From Oscillospiraceae bacterium (GTDB lineage: Bacteria > Bacillota > Clostridia > Oscillospirales > Ruminococcaceae): a stretch of DNA of 50,350 nt. Positions 15,352 through 23,587 of this stretch are shown here, piece by piece. Numbering within the stretch: position 1 is the stretch's first letter; every line of letters starts with the position of its first letter. The notes beneath the pieces are model-generated. The model searched no databases and had not been told where the DNA came from. It was given only the letters and a program-made list of their open reading frames with translations. The translations under genes and the position numbers were made by a program. Location: positions 1 through 50,350 of the forward strand of contig SVMV01000002.1 in assembly GCA_015067245.1 (NCBI GenBank), in the 5' to 3' direction.

Positions 15352-16011
15352 ATGCAATATATTATTTCGTTTTTAGAAGGGATAATAACATTTATATCAC
15401 CGTGCCTTCTTCCGATGCTGCCGATATATATTTCTTACTTTGCAGGCGGCGGTCAGCGCACTGCCCAAAAAACGCTTATAAATGCATTTGGCTTTGTAAT
15501 GGGGTTTACCGTTGTGTTTGTGGCAATGGGGGCTTTGGCAGGTACATTCGGAAGATTCTTAACAGATTATTCCAAAGTTGTAAATATTGTTTTAGGATTA
15601 ATTGTTATACTTTTTGGCCTTAATTATATGGGAATATTGAAACTTAATATTTTTAGCGGAGGTATAAAATCCGAAATAAAACCACTGGGATTTATTTCAT
15701 CTGTTATTTTTGGTGCAATTTTTTCTATAGGCTGGACACCTTGTGTAGGTGTATTTCTTGGATCTGCACTGGCGCTTGCATCACAGCAGGCACATATAGC
15801 GGAAGGTATGCTTATGCTTTTTGCATACTCAATGGGACTGGGAATACCTTTTATTTTCAGTGCAGTGCTTATAGACAGCTTTAAAGGTGCATTTAACTGG
15901 ATAAAGAGCAATTATGATATTATCAATAAAATCTGCGGTTTAATGCTTGTTGTGGTAGGTATATTTATGGCGACGGGCTATATGGGCAAGCTGCTTGCTG
16001 TTTTAAGCTGA
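15352..16011 (+). CDS. ccdA: CcdA-type thiol-disulfide electron carrier (DsbD family)
   Basis: 219 residues, six hydrophobic helices. It passes reducing equivalents from cytoplasmic thioredoxin across the membrane to extracytoplasmic thiol proteins. The two redox cysteines are C18 (FISPCLLPMLP) and C131 (GWTPCVG), in the proper first and fourth helices. The gene begins 40 bases after its likely transcription start with TTAGGAGTG as ribosome site. It is followed after 13 bases by a TlpA-like thioredoxin, the natural electron acceptor. Confidence 0.9.
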   Translation: MQYIISFLEGIITFISPCLLPMLPIYISYFAGGGQRTAQKTLINAFGFVMGFTVVFVAMGALAGTFGRFLTDYSKVVNIVLGLIVILFGLNYMGILKLNIFSGGIKSEIKPLGFISSVIFGAIFSIGWTPCVGVFLGSALALASQQAHIAEGMLMLFAYSMGLGIPFIFSAVLIDSFKGAFNWIKSNYDIINKICGLMLVVVGIFMATGYMGKLLAVLS

Positions 16012-16024
16012 AAGGAGTGGTTGT

Positions 16025-16612
16025 ATGAAAAATAAAAAAACTTTAATTATTTTGTCTGCTGCTTTTGCAGTTATTATAGCTGCAGCAGGATTTGCCTATG
16101 GCAAACTCAGTGAAAAATCTGGAATGCAGAACAATCTGGCATCAACGGTGGAAGAAGAATCTGCAAAGGATAACGAAGATATTCCTAAGGTTGAAATGAC
16201 AGATTTTACTGTTACAGACATTGACGGAAACAGCGTTAATTTTTTTGATTTTGAAGGAAAACCTGTAATTATAAATTTCTGGGCAAGCTGGTGCGGCCCA
16301 TGTCAGATGGAAATGCCTGATTTTGAAGAGAAATATCTTGAATATGGCGACAAAATACATTTTATGATGATTAATGTAACAGACGGCAGCAGAGAAACTG
16401 TGGATACAGCAAAAAAACTTATTGCCGAAAAGGAATATACGTTTCCTGTATATTTTGATACACAGCTGGAAGCGTCCAATATTTACGGAATATATTCTTT
16501 GCCAACCACACTTTTTGTTGATGCTCAGGGCTATGGCATAGCTCAGGCAACAGGTATGATAAGCGGAGAGTTACTTCAAAAGGGAATAGATATGATATAT
16601 CAGGCAGAATAA
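16025..16612 (+). CDS. Membrane-anchored TlpA/ResA-like thioredoxin
   Basis: 195 residues with an N-terminal signal anchor (about residues 6-25), an acidic linker and a thioredoxin fold. The active site WCGPC (C90, C93) sits in INFWASWCGPC, and the cis-proline loop appears as SLPTTLFVD near 157-165. It should face outside the membrane and reduce disulfides in exported proteins, fed by CcdA. AAAGGAGTGG lies 6 bases before the ATG. No cytochrome c genes are nearby, so cytochrome maturation is unlikely to be its job here. Sporulation (StoA-like) or envelope redox repair are alternatives. Confidence 0.9.
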   Translation: MKNKKTLIILSAAFAVIIAAAGFAYGKLSEKSGMQNNLASTVEEESAKDNEDIPKVEMTDFTVTDIDGNSVNFFDFEGKPVIINFWASWCGPCQMEMPDFEEKYLEYGDKIHFMMINVTDGSRETVDTAKKLIAEKEYTFPVYFDTQLEASNIYGIYSLPTTLFVDAQGYGIAQATGMISGELLQKGIDMIYQAE

Positions 16613-16636
16613 AATTTTTAATAAATTCAAATAAAA

Positions 16637-16675
16637 AACCGATTGGAAATTATTAAAATCCAATCGGTTATATTT
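16637..16675. terminator. Bidirectional terminator after the tlpA-like gene
   Basis: An 11-bp stem (16637-16647 with 16659-16669) and an A/T-rich 11-base loop, with an A-run before and T-rich tract after. It serves the convergent TIGR04076 gene as well. Confidence 0.8.
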
Positions 16676-16683
16676 TTATTCAA

Positions 16684-16998
16684 TTAATCAGCATCTTCAT
16701 TCAAAGCTTCAATCAGAAAACTTACAGGCCTGAAGCCGTCATTGCAGGATATCATAGCAGATTTTGGGTTTTTCATCCATCCGTCATAAAAATTTTCTCC
16801 TCCATGGCTTAAAGCCATAACAAAAGGGGAAATGCTTTCCCACGCACTGGTGCACATACCTTCTGGTTGCAGCCAGCCGTTTGCAATCCAAATCTGACCT
16901 TCCTGCACATCACAGGCGTGCTGGATTGGATTTTCGTATTTATCTATCAAATCCTGATGAATAACTTTTTTTACAGCTGTAATTCTAACTTTTTTCAT
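16684..16998 (-). CDS. TIGR04076 family small protein
   Basis: 104 residues. The pattern VQEGQIWIANGW..PEGMCTSAWESI..FVMALSHGG....SCNDGFRPVSFLIE fits the TIGR04076 family, common in anaerobes and with no known function. Conserved Cys in PEGMC and SCNDGF suggests metal binding or redox. Its start is only 3 bases past the stop of the GltS-like gene, and AAAGGTTTG lies inside that gene's end, so translation is probably coupled. Confidence 0.8.
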   Translation of the reverse strand: MKKVRITAVKKVIHQDLIDKYENPIQHACDVQEGQIWIANGWLQPEGMCTSAWESISPFVMALSHGGENFYDGWMKNPKSAMISCNDGFRPVSFLIEALNEDAD

Positions 16999-17001
16999 AA
17001 A

Positions 17002-18405
17002 TCAAACCTTTGTTTTGTCAGATTTCCTTTTAAATATCATACTGCGGAAAAGGATTATATTCATAACAGCAAAAAATGCAGCTAAAATTGCCAGCGTAAG
17101 ATATGGTTTTACAGGGGCAAGGGTTGCAAGCAGCATAATTGGAAAACCAAATACAATAGCAGGGAAGTTTTGATACACAAGGTTATCTGCAACAGGAGTT
17201 TTAAAATCACCGTCAATTTCTCTTAACAGAACAATACCTGTGCTTGCTGTGCCTGTAAGCATACCATACATTGCAACAAACTGTTCATTTTCATATTCAG
17301 CAAACAGTTTTCTGCAAACAAATGCAAGATAAAAATATGTAATAAGTGCACCGCCAAGGCCGAGGATAAGCAAAACGGCCCAGTACTGCTGGAAGATACC
17401 AAGGCGGATAGCAGCAATACCTGCAACAATCATTATATCAAAGAAAAAGTTGCTTGTTCTTGTCATAAGAAAGTTGTTTAGATACTGTCTGTGCATAAGC
17501 TCGGTTTTTCTAAGCCATTTTACAATTTCTTTTATAATAGTTGCAGAAAGTACACCCAGCAGAAAGTTAAAGCCAAAGATAACACTTTTCATGCCAGGAA
17601 CAAGCAGACCAAGACCTGTCATAAGAAAATATGTAATAAGATAAGCAACAAGAACAAAAGCGATCTGAATTGTCATCTTGTCGATGCTGCCCTGCATTGG
17701 AATTTCGTTTTCAGCCTGAATATCTTCGCTGGAGAGAGCATCATCTGCAGCTTCCTCAGAATTAATCCAGTTGATTTTTCCTTTGCGTTTAAGAATGTTA
17801 AGGTGAATAACACCGCCTACGCTTGCACAGATAAATCCAAATGCAGCAATGGTAAGTCCAAAACTTTTACCGCCGGCAAAGCCAAACTGTGTTTCATATA
17901 TATTGCCATAGTTAAGAGCCTGGCCTGTGCCCTGACCGTAACCAAAAGGCAGAATAAGACCTGCAGCAACAAAAAATTCTTTTGCAATAAGTGCGGCGAC
18001 TATTGTAACTCCCAAACCAAAAATACCCTGAATAAGGTAGGTGGATACAGTTGTAACACCCGTGTTGAATATTTCTGCGCTGCGTTGTCTTGTCATTTTG
18101 TTGTCAGAGGTTTTAAAGGCAGAGGCGATAAAACCAAGGGCAAGACAGTGGTATGTAATAATTTCAAGGGTAGCCATACCGTTGCCGCCAAAAAACTGAG
18201 TGTCAAAAAATACATTGCCAGTAAACAGTTTGTAAAAACCGCTTATAGTCAACAGAATTGCACCGCCGAGAACAGATGTAGGGATAAGTGAAGCACGCAA
18301 AAATTTGATTTTTCTTTTAAGAGTGTTTGCCAGCAGCAAGCTTAAAAGCAAACTTGCAATAAGGTTCAGTGAACCCCAAACACTAGAGTCCCAAAAATTT
18401 TCCAT
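17002..18405 (-). CDS. GltS-like sodium/glutamate symporter family protein
   Basis: 467 residues, about twelve membrane helices. The N-terminal half shows the GltS-type pattern SVLGGAILL, and GYGQGTGQALNYGNIYE near 155-171 is the Na+/glutamate symporter fingerprint (the GHGTA-like loop). MLTGTASTGIVLLREID near 385-401 is the matching loop in the second half. A charged linker (about 217-240) separates the halves. It should take up glutamate or a related anion with Na+. The first 23 codons' worth of leader overlaps the end of plsC by 23 bases, with AAAGGAGAAG inside plsC. Distant enough from E. coli GltS that the substrate is uncertain. Confidence 0.75.
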   Translation of the reverse strand: MENFWDSSVWGSLNLIASLLLSLLLANTLKRKIKFLRASLIPTSVLGGAILLTISGFYKLFTGNVFFDTQFFGGNGMATLEIITYHCLALGFIASAFKTSDNKMTRQRSAEIFNTGVTTVSTYLIQGIFGLGVTIVAALIAKEFFVAAGLILPFGYGQGTGQALNYGNIYETQFGFAGGKSFGLTIAAFGFICASVGGVIHLNILKRKGKINWINSEEAADDALSSEDIQAENEIPMQGSIDKMTIQIAFVLVAYLITYFLMTGLGLLVPGMKSVIFGFNFLLGVLSATIIKEIVKWLRKTELMHRQYLNNFLMTRTSNFFFDIMIVAGIAAIRLGIFQQYWAVLLILGLGGALITYFYLAFVCRKLFAEYENEQFVAMYGMLTGTASTGIVLLREIDGDFKTPVADNLVYQNFPAIVFGFPIMLLATLAPVKPYLTLAILAAFFAVMNIILFRSMIFKRKSDKTKV

Positions 18406-19603
18406 TTTCTTCTCCTTTAGAAATATTCTTAAATCTATAATAAATATTTACATATTTAATAGCATTAAAACGCTTATTGCCTTTAAGCTGATAGACACGG
18501 TTGTCGTGATAAATATTAGCTTTGTTTTTACCAAGCACAGAAAGTGCGGTTATTTCGCTGAAGGGCAGTACAAGCTGGATGTCGGTATCCTGGTCAAAAA
18601 CAATTTTGTCACCATAAAGGCTTATTTTACAGTCTTCACGCAGAACATTTTTATTTTTGTAAACAATAACTTCCGAAAGTTTGACACTGTCTTCATACAT
18701 AGGTTTATCGTTGTATATGTTTAAATCAAGGCTGTTTATAAATTCTTTCTGATAATCATACCAGTTGGCAATAAATTTAAAAGGAAAATCAAAATTAACG
18801 CCCTGAAGCTCTTTGGTAGGCAGATATCTTATCTGTCTGTGACATTTTTTACATTCAACAATATCATTGTGGCTTTCAAATTCAGCCAAACCGCAGTAAG
18901 GGCATACATAAACAAGGCGCTCCATATATTCAGCACTTTGTTTGTGATAAAATTCTGCATCAGCAACGGCTTCGTCAACATACAGCTCTCTGCATATTGT
19001 GTTGTAAAACTCATCATCAGACATCGCCTTATATTCTTCAGGTTCGATAACCTTTGCCACATAAGCTTTCATTTTACCTTTGCGCTGAACATCGCTCCAT
19101 CTTGGCTCAACTCCATAGCCGCCTTCAATGCGGAATACAGCAATAGGCAGGCGAAGTTTTTTTGCAAGCTTTGCAATGGCAGGATTTATGTAAACTGTTC
19201 TGCCGTCGTATGTGCGGTTGCCTTCAGGTGCAAGTGCAATTGTGCCGCCTTCTTTTGCAACACGCATGCAGGTCATAACAGCATGCATATCAGTTGTCTG
19301 CTTTTTTATCGGAATAGGGGCAACTGCCCATTTAAGCAGAGAAGACAGCCAGCCTAAAGAGAATATATCTTCAGTAGCAATGTAGTAAACAGGCTGTTTA
19401 AATGTCATACCTATAAAAAACTGGTCAAAAGCAGTCTGATGGTTCATAATTATAAGATACTGCCTGTTTTTGCTTTCTTTGAAGGGAACAACATCTACAC
19501 CATATTTCCATCGTGTGTATGGCGCAAGTATTGCTCGGGCAAGATTTGTTATTATTTTGTGTCTTGGCTTAAGCCATTGCTGTTTTTTTGTTGTTTTTTC
19601 CAT
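18383..19603 (-). CDS. PlsC-like 1-acylglycerol-3-phosphate acyltransferase with zinc ribbon
   Basis: 406 residues. The N-terminal acyltransferase domain has the catalytic NHQTAFD box (H55, D60) and APEGNR (127-130), as in enzymes that acylate lysophosphatidate at the membrane. From about residue 205 there is an added part: a zinc ribbon CPYC...CKKC (C234, C237, C251, C254), then about 140 residues of beta-rich sequence resembling a PH-like fold. Plain PlsC is about 200-250 residues, so the extra module is notable. The stop overlaps the GltS-like start by 23 bases. No good ribosome site precedes the ATG, suggesting coupling to the upstream DUF4298 gene 22 bases away. Confidence 0.82.
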   Translation of the reverse strand: MEKTTKKQQWLKPRHKIITNLARAILAPYTRWKYGVDVVPFKESKNRQYLIIMNHQTAFDQFFIGMTFKQPVYYIATEDIFSLGWLSSLLKWAVAPIPIKKQTTDMHAVMTCMRVAKEGGTIALAPEGNRTYDGRTVYINPAIAKLAKKLRLPIAVFRIEGGYGVEPRWSDVQRKGKMKAYVAKVIEPEEYKAMSDDEFYNTICRELYVDEAVADAEFYHKQSAEYMERLVYVCPYCGLAEFESHNDIVECKKCHRQIRYLPTKELQGVNFDFPFKFIANWYDYQKEFINSLDLNIYNDKPMYEDSVKLSEVIVYKNKNVLREDCKISLYGDKIVFDQDTDIQLVLPFSEITALSVLGKNKANIYHDNRVYQLKGNKRFNAIKYVNIYYRFKNISKGEENGKFLGL

Positions 19604-19625
19604 AATAATTAGATATGTAATGTGT

Positions 19626-19916
19626 TTATTTATAATTTTTTAATAATTCAACCAGAGTATCATTGTCGGTTAAAGTGTTATATACTCCGTCTTCACTTAA
19701 AACTCCGCGTTTTAAATTATCGGGAATTTTACCATTATTATCAGCGGTATAATCTTCCACCCAGTTTCTGCTGTGATAATATTCCGCCAAAGCGGCTATA
19801 TTGCTTTGTGCAGCTTTAAAATTTTCTATGGCACATTCCAGATCTATGATAGCCTTTTTGGCAATATCAAGATGCTGTTCCATTGTTTTTATTCTTTCAA
19901 TGCGGATATTGTCCAT
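19626..19916 (-). CDS. DUF4298 family protein
   Basis: 96 residues, cytoplasmic, helical. It matches DUF4298: IERIKTMEQHLD at the start, LAEYYHSRNWVEDY in the middle and a well-kept LKRGVLSEDGVYN near the end. No function is known. It lies between a small membrane protein and plsC on the same strand (gaps of 16 and 22 bases) and is probably co-transcribed with them. AGGTAA precedes the ATG. Confidence 0.8.
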   Translation of the reverse strand: MDNIRIERIKTMEQHLDIAKKAIIDLECAIENFKAAQSNIAALAEYYHSRNWVEDYTADNNGKIPDNLKRGVLSEDGVYNTLTDNDTLVELLKNYK

Positions 19917-19932
19917 AATATTTACCTGTATA

Positions 19933-20160
19933 TCAAAAAAAGATGACCGAAATCAAAATGCTCATAACAGAAGAAAACAGATGCATAACACCCCATATTG
20001 CAAAAAGGCCTGTCAAAAAAGGCTTGTTGGCTTCTGCCTGCCATACAGCAGAAAACTGATTATCAGGAGTGATATAATGAAACATAACAAATGAGATGAT
20101 AAAAAGAACCACGGCAAAAACAAAGGATACAACCGATAATTTTTTTAGTTTATTCTTCAT
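19933..20160 (-). CDS. Small two-helix membrane protein of unknown function
   Basis: 75 residues: a basic start (MKNKLKKL), a helix at about 9-28, a short loop with WQAEANKPF, and a second helix at about 48-75. AGAAGGT precedes the ATG. I recognise no family. It sits directly before the DUF4298 gene and 84 bases after rlmD. The ribosome site, clean hydrophobic pattern and operon position support a real gene. Confidence 0.6.
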   Translation of the reverse strand: MKNKLKKLSVVSFVFAVVLFIISFVMFHYITPDNQFSAVWQAEANKPFLTGLFAIWGVMHLFSSVMSILISVIFF

Positions 20161-20196
20161 AAAATATACCTTCTTATAATGGTCTTTATAAAAAAG

Positions 20197-20250
20197 CGCT
20201 GAAGAAAATGTTAAGCAGGATGTAAGCAGAGTGTTATATTAATTTCAGCG
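20197..20250 (-). terminator. Possible weak terminator after rlmD
   Basis: On the minus strand CGCTGAA (20250-20244) pairs with TTCAGCG (20203-20197), followed by CTTTTTT. The loop is long (40 bases), so termination may be partial and the downstream genes may be read through. Confidence 0.35.
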
Positions 20251-21597
20251 TTTTAAAAGTACAACGCATTCAACGTGCTTTGTTCTTGGAAACATATCAA
20301 AGGGCTGTATAAATTCAACAGAGTATCCGTTTTCAGCAAGATACTTGCAGTCTCTTGCTGCGGTAGACGGATTGCAGCTTATCATAGCAATACGGCTGGG
20401 CGCCATCGTCAAAACAGCATCAAGGGTGTTTTCGTCACAGCCTTTGCGTGCAGGGTCCAGAACAATGGCGGTTGGTTTAAAACCTTCTTTTACCAAAAGC
20501 TGTGCAGCTTCACCAGCGTCAGAACATATAAATCTTGCGTTTTCTATTCCGTTCTGTTTTGCGTTTTCTTTGGCATTTTCTATGGCTTCGGGAATAATTT
20601 CAACTCCTACAAGGGTTTTAACCTCGTTTGCCATTGAAAGCCCAATTGTGCCTGCACCGCAGTAAAGGTCCAGCAAAATATCATCATTATTTAATTGCAA
20701 AGCATTTTTTGCAATTGTATACAACTGCTGTGCACCCTGTCGGTTTACCTGATAAAAAGAGTGTGGACTAAGGGTTATTTTTACACCGCAAAGCACATCC
20801 TGAATGTTACCGTCGCCATAAAGAACAACATTTTCTTCGCCAAGGATAACATTGGTGTTTTTATCATTGATATTAAGTACAACTGCAGATATTACAGGAT
20901 ATTTTTCAACAAGGTCTTTTACAAGCACGTCAACATTCCACACCTTCCTTTTGGTGGAAACAAGACAGACCATAAGCTGATTTGTAACCTCTCCATAGCG
21001 GAAATATATATGACGGATAAGCCCTGTCAGTTTTTCTTCATCATAAGCTTTTATACCAAGCTGATTTAATCTGGTTACAATATATTCTGCAATTTCATTA
21101 AGAAGCTCAGGCTGCAGCAGACAGTCGCTGCATGGAATAATTCTGTGAGAGCGCTGTGCAAAAAAGCCTGTAACAGCTTTACCGTTTTCATCTTTGCGCA
21201 CAGGAAATTGTGCCTTGTTGCGATAACGATGAATTTTGTCGCAGGACAAAGCGTTGTTTACAGGAACATTTATTTTTCCTATGCGTTCAAAACAGTTTTT
21301 TACAAAATTTGTTTTAGCACGTTTTTCTGCATCGTAGGATATATGCAAAAAGTCACAGCCACCACATTTTGAAAAGTTGGGGCATAAATTTTCGATACGG
21401 TCAGGGGAAGGTGTCAAAACTTCCTCCGCTTTACCAAAGCAGTAAGAAGAAAGCACCTTTAAAATTTTAACCTTACATATATCACCAACAGCAGTCATAG
21501 GTACAAAAATTGCAATATTTTCATACTTGCCAACACCGTTGCCATCGGAGGAAATATCGGTTATTTCCAGGGTTATAATATCATTTTTTTTAATCAT
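20245..21597 (-). CDS. rlmD: 23S rRNA (uracil-C5)-methyltransferase, RlmD/RumA type
   Basis: 450 residues. Uses S-adenosylmethionine to methylate a uridine of 23S rRNA. Three parts are visible: an N-terminal TRAM domain (about 1-60), an iron-sulfur cluster site with C72, C78, C81 (CPNFSKCGGC) and a later Cys in CSDC near 155, and a C-terminal methyltransferase with LDLYCGAGTIGL near 309-320, VLDPARKGC near 378 and the catalytic SCNP near 404-407. In clostridia the name is a family label, and U747 or U1939 specificity is not readable. It starts 9 bases after the lipoprotein gene. Confidence 0.92.
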   Translation of the reverse strand: MIKKNDIITLEITDISSDGNGVGKYENIAIFVPMTAVGDICKVKILKVLSSYCFGKAEEVLTPSPDRIENLCPNFSKCGGCDFLHISYDAEKRAKTNFVKNCFERIGKINVPVNNALSCDKIHRYRNKAQFPVRKDENGKAVTGFFAQRSHRIIPCSDCLLQPELLNEIAEYIVTRLNQLGIKAYDEEKLTGLIRHIYFRYGEVTNQLMVCLVSTKRKVWNVDVLVKDLVEKYPVISAVVLNINDKNTNVILGEENVVLYGDGNIQDVLCGVKITLSPHSFYQVNRQGAQQLYTIAKNALQLNNDDILLDLYCGAGTIGLSMANEVKTLVGVEIIPEAIENAKENAKQNGIENARFICSDAGEAAQLLVKEGFKPTAIVLDPARKGCDENTLDAVLTMAPSRIAMISCNPSTAARDCKYLAENGYSVEFIQPFDMFPRTKHVECVVLLKR

Positions 21598-21606
21598 TTA
21601 TTATTC

Positions 21607-22524
21607 CTATATTTCTGCAGGGATAACCACAGTTCTGTCAAAAACAGGGAAAGAAATATCTATAAGCGGATATTGCCTGTTGTTAAAGTTTCTTACAATT
21701 TCATCAGCTGCAGTTTTGTAGTCTGTATAATCAATAAAGCAGTTCAAAACAAAAGGTGTTTCGGCCATGGTGTTTGCAGTGCCTTCGCTGATAGTTATAA
21801 GTTCTACACCGTTTGAATAAGGTGTGTATTCGTTTATGTACGCCGAAGCGGTTTTGTCTATAACAATAAGAGCCTCGTTTGCTTCGTTAAGGGAAACAAT
21901 ACTGTTGCCGTCAGTAACTTCATCGGGAGAGATTGCACTGTTAATCTGCATCGGCACACCATAAAGTTCAATGCCTGCAATCAAGGTATCATAAAAATTC
22001 TGCATATTTGCCGAAAGTTCTTCTTTTTTTACCGTTGCAAAGGTAAAAATCATATTGTCATCTGCATCAATTATAATTCTGTCAGCCCAAAGCTGTTTTA
22101 TTTTTTCAGCTGTAATTTCAGCGGCATGTGTATAATTTGTTGTTATGCAGAATGCTTTGTCATAACTTTTAAGTATTTCATTGTTTATGCTGGTAAAGGC
22201 AAAGGTTACAGGCAATTCTTTTGTGCGCACAAAATCAATAAACTTTTGCGCTGATTCTTCGCTGATATTTTCGCTGTAAAGGGTAATGCTGTTTAGTCCT
22301 TCGCTGCTTGCATTTAATGCGCTGATAATAATATCAATGTGCTGGTCAGAAAATTCGGTTGTCATAACACTGTAGTTTTCGCTTTCAAAGCTGGAAAGGT
22401 ATTCGCACATTTCACTCATAGCAACATCACATATTGCCAGGTCATACGGTGCAATTTCTTCTTTTTCGCTGCAACCACATAAAAGCAGGACAATAACAGA
22501 TAAAACTGAAATTAAACGTTTCAT
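21607..22524 (-). CDS. MglB-like sugar-binding lipoprotein
   Basis: 305 residues. The signal peptide ends in a lipobox LLCGC, so the mature protein should be lipid-anchored outside the membrane. The fold resembles type I periplasmic binding proteins of the galactose/MglB group: LPVTFAFT, then SYDKAFCITTNYTHAAEITAEKI near 115-138 (MglB has a DKAYYVGT segment here). It is strongly diverged and has no ABC transporter beside it. The ATG overlaps the AraC stop as ATGA, so the two are translated together. With galK divergent, a sensing role for galactose or a related sugar is an inference. A transporter elsewhere could use it instead. Confidence 0.65.
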   Translation of the reverse strand: MKRLISVLSVIVLLLCGCSEKEEIAPYDLAICDVAMSEMCEYLSSFESENYSVMTTEFSDQHIDIIISALNASSEGLNSITLYSENISEESAQKFIDFVRTKELPVTFAFTSINNEILKSYDKAFCITTNYTHAAEITAEKIKQLWADRIIIDADDNMIFTFATVKKEELSANMQNFYDTLIAGIELYGVPMQINSAISPDEVTDGNSIVSLNEANEALIVIDKTASAYINEYTPYSNGVELITISEGTANTMAETPFVLNCFIDYTDYKTAADEIVRNFNNRQYPLIDISFPVFDRTVVIPAEI

Positions 22525-23366
22525 AAATCTCCTTGAGTTTCCAAAGTCTGCAGATATTTGCTTGGCGGAACTTTCTTGATTTTCTTAAATACGCGTGAAA
22601 AGTAGAACTGGTCAAAAAAGCCAACCGAAACTGCAATTTCGGAAATGGACAGGTTTGTATTTTTAATAAGAGTACACGCTTCGTTTATGCGGTACTCGGT
22701 AAGATAATCAATAGGGGACTGATTAAGGTTGGATATGAACACACGGTAAAGGTGACTGCGGCTTATGCCTACAGCGCTTGCAATATCGTCAACGCTTATA
22801 TCAGAAGAATAGTTGAACTGAATATATTTGATAGCATCAATAACATAGTTGGACTGGGTTGCAGTCTGCGGCTGAACATTTATTGCGTTTTCTTCCATAA
22901 GTTTGGATAAGAACAGATAAAGATAACCAATCATGGATGTGGTGTGCTTCATTGTGTTGCCGCTGTTGCTGTATATTTTGTACAAAAAGTTCTTATATTC
23001 TTCAATATCAGACGGTGTGTACACAGGCATATTGTCTTTAAAAGGCAGATGGGAAACAAGCTTCTGGGCATTTGTTCCGTTAAAACCTACCCAATAATAC
23101 TCCCAAGGGTCGCTTGGGTCTGCAACATAATAAACAACCTGTGATGGTTTTACCAAAAACAAATCGCCAGCTTTAAGATGAAATGTCTTGCCGCCGCAGA
23201 TATAATTGCCTTTGCCGGAAGTAACAAGATGGATAAGGAAGTGGTCACGGATACCAGGTCCCCAGGAATGGTTTGGGGTACAGCTTTGCAAACCGCAGTT
23301 AAATATTGCAAGACTTGCATTGTCCAGCAATTTCTGTTTGTAGGATTGTCTGTAAGGGTTAGACAT
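22521..23366 (-). CDS. AraC-family regulator with cupin-type sensor domain
   Basis: 281 residues from ATG 23366; the upstream in-frame GTG lies inside the GAGGTG ribosome site and is rejected. Residues about 25-110 are an AraC_binding cupin (GKGNYICGGKTFHLKAGDLFLVKP). The last 100 residues hold two helix-turn-helix motifs (ISVDDIASAVGISRSHLYRVF and ISEIAVSVGFFDQFYFSRVF). It most likely binds the direct repeats at 23455-23502 and activates galK in response to a sugar. It is coupled (4-base overlap) to the MglB-like lipoprotein gene. Confidence 0.9.
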   Translation of the reverse strand: MSNPYRQSYKQKLLDNASLAIFNCGLQSCTPNHSWGPGIRDHFLIHLVTSGKGNYICGGKTFHLKAGDLFLVKPSQVVYYVADPSDPWEYYWVGFNGTNAQKLVSHLPFKDNMPVYTPSDIEEYKNFLYKIYSNSGNTMKHTTSMIGYLYLFLSKLMEENAINVQPQTATQSNYVIDAIKYIQFNYSSDISVDDIASAVGISRSHLYRVFISNLNQSPIDYLTEYRINEACTLIKNTNLSISEIAVSVGFFDQFYFSRVFKKIKKVPPSKYLQTLETQGDL

Positions 23367-23454
23367 ATGTTGCACCTCGTTGAAAGTTGTAAAATGTATG
23401 TTGATTTAAACCAATAAAATGACATAATAACTCATTATATTCAATAATAAATTA

Positions 23455-23502
23455 TTTACCGCAAAAAATCAACAAAAATCCATAAATTTACTGCAATAAA
23501 TT
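23455..23502 (+). promoter_or_regulatory. AraC-type direct-repeat operator upstream of galK
   Basis: Two 16-base direct repeats, TTTACCGCAAAAAATC (23455-23470) and TTTACTGCAATAAATT (23487-23502), match at 13 of 16 positions and start 32 bases apart, about three helical turns. The nearer one ends 17 bases before the galK -35 box. This is the usual layout for an AraC-family activator dimer. A weaker look-alike (12 of 16) lies at 23405-23420, near the AraC gene start. Confidence 0.6.
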
Positions 23503-23519
23503 TAAAAATAACAAAATTA

Positions 23520-23547
23520 GTGACAATTACTTTATATATGTTATAAT
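23520..23547 (+). promoter_or_regulatory. galK promoter
   Basis: GTGACA (23520-23525), 16 bases, TATAAT (23542-23547) preceded by TGT, an extended -10. The imperfect -35 fits a promoter that needs an activator. Confidence 0.7.
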
Positions 23548-23587
23548 ATCTAATATTGATGATAAAATTCTGAGAAAGAGGTATGTT

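Noticed and set aside
17491-18291. 266-codon ORF opposite the GltS-like gene
   Set aside because: Antisense shadow with no helices or motifs of its own.
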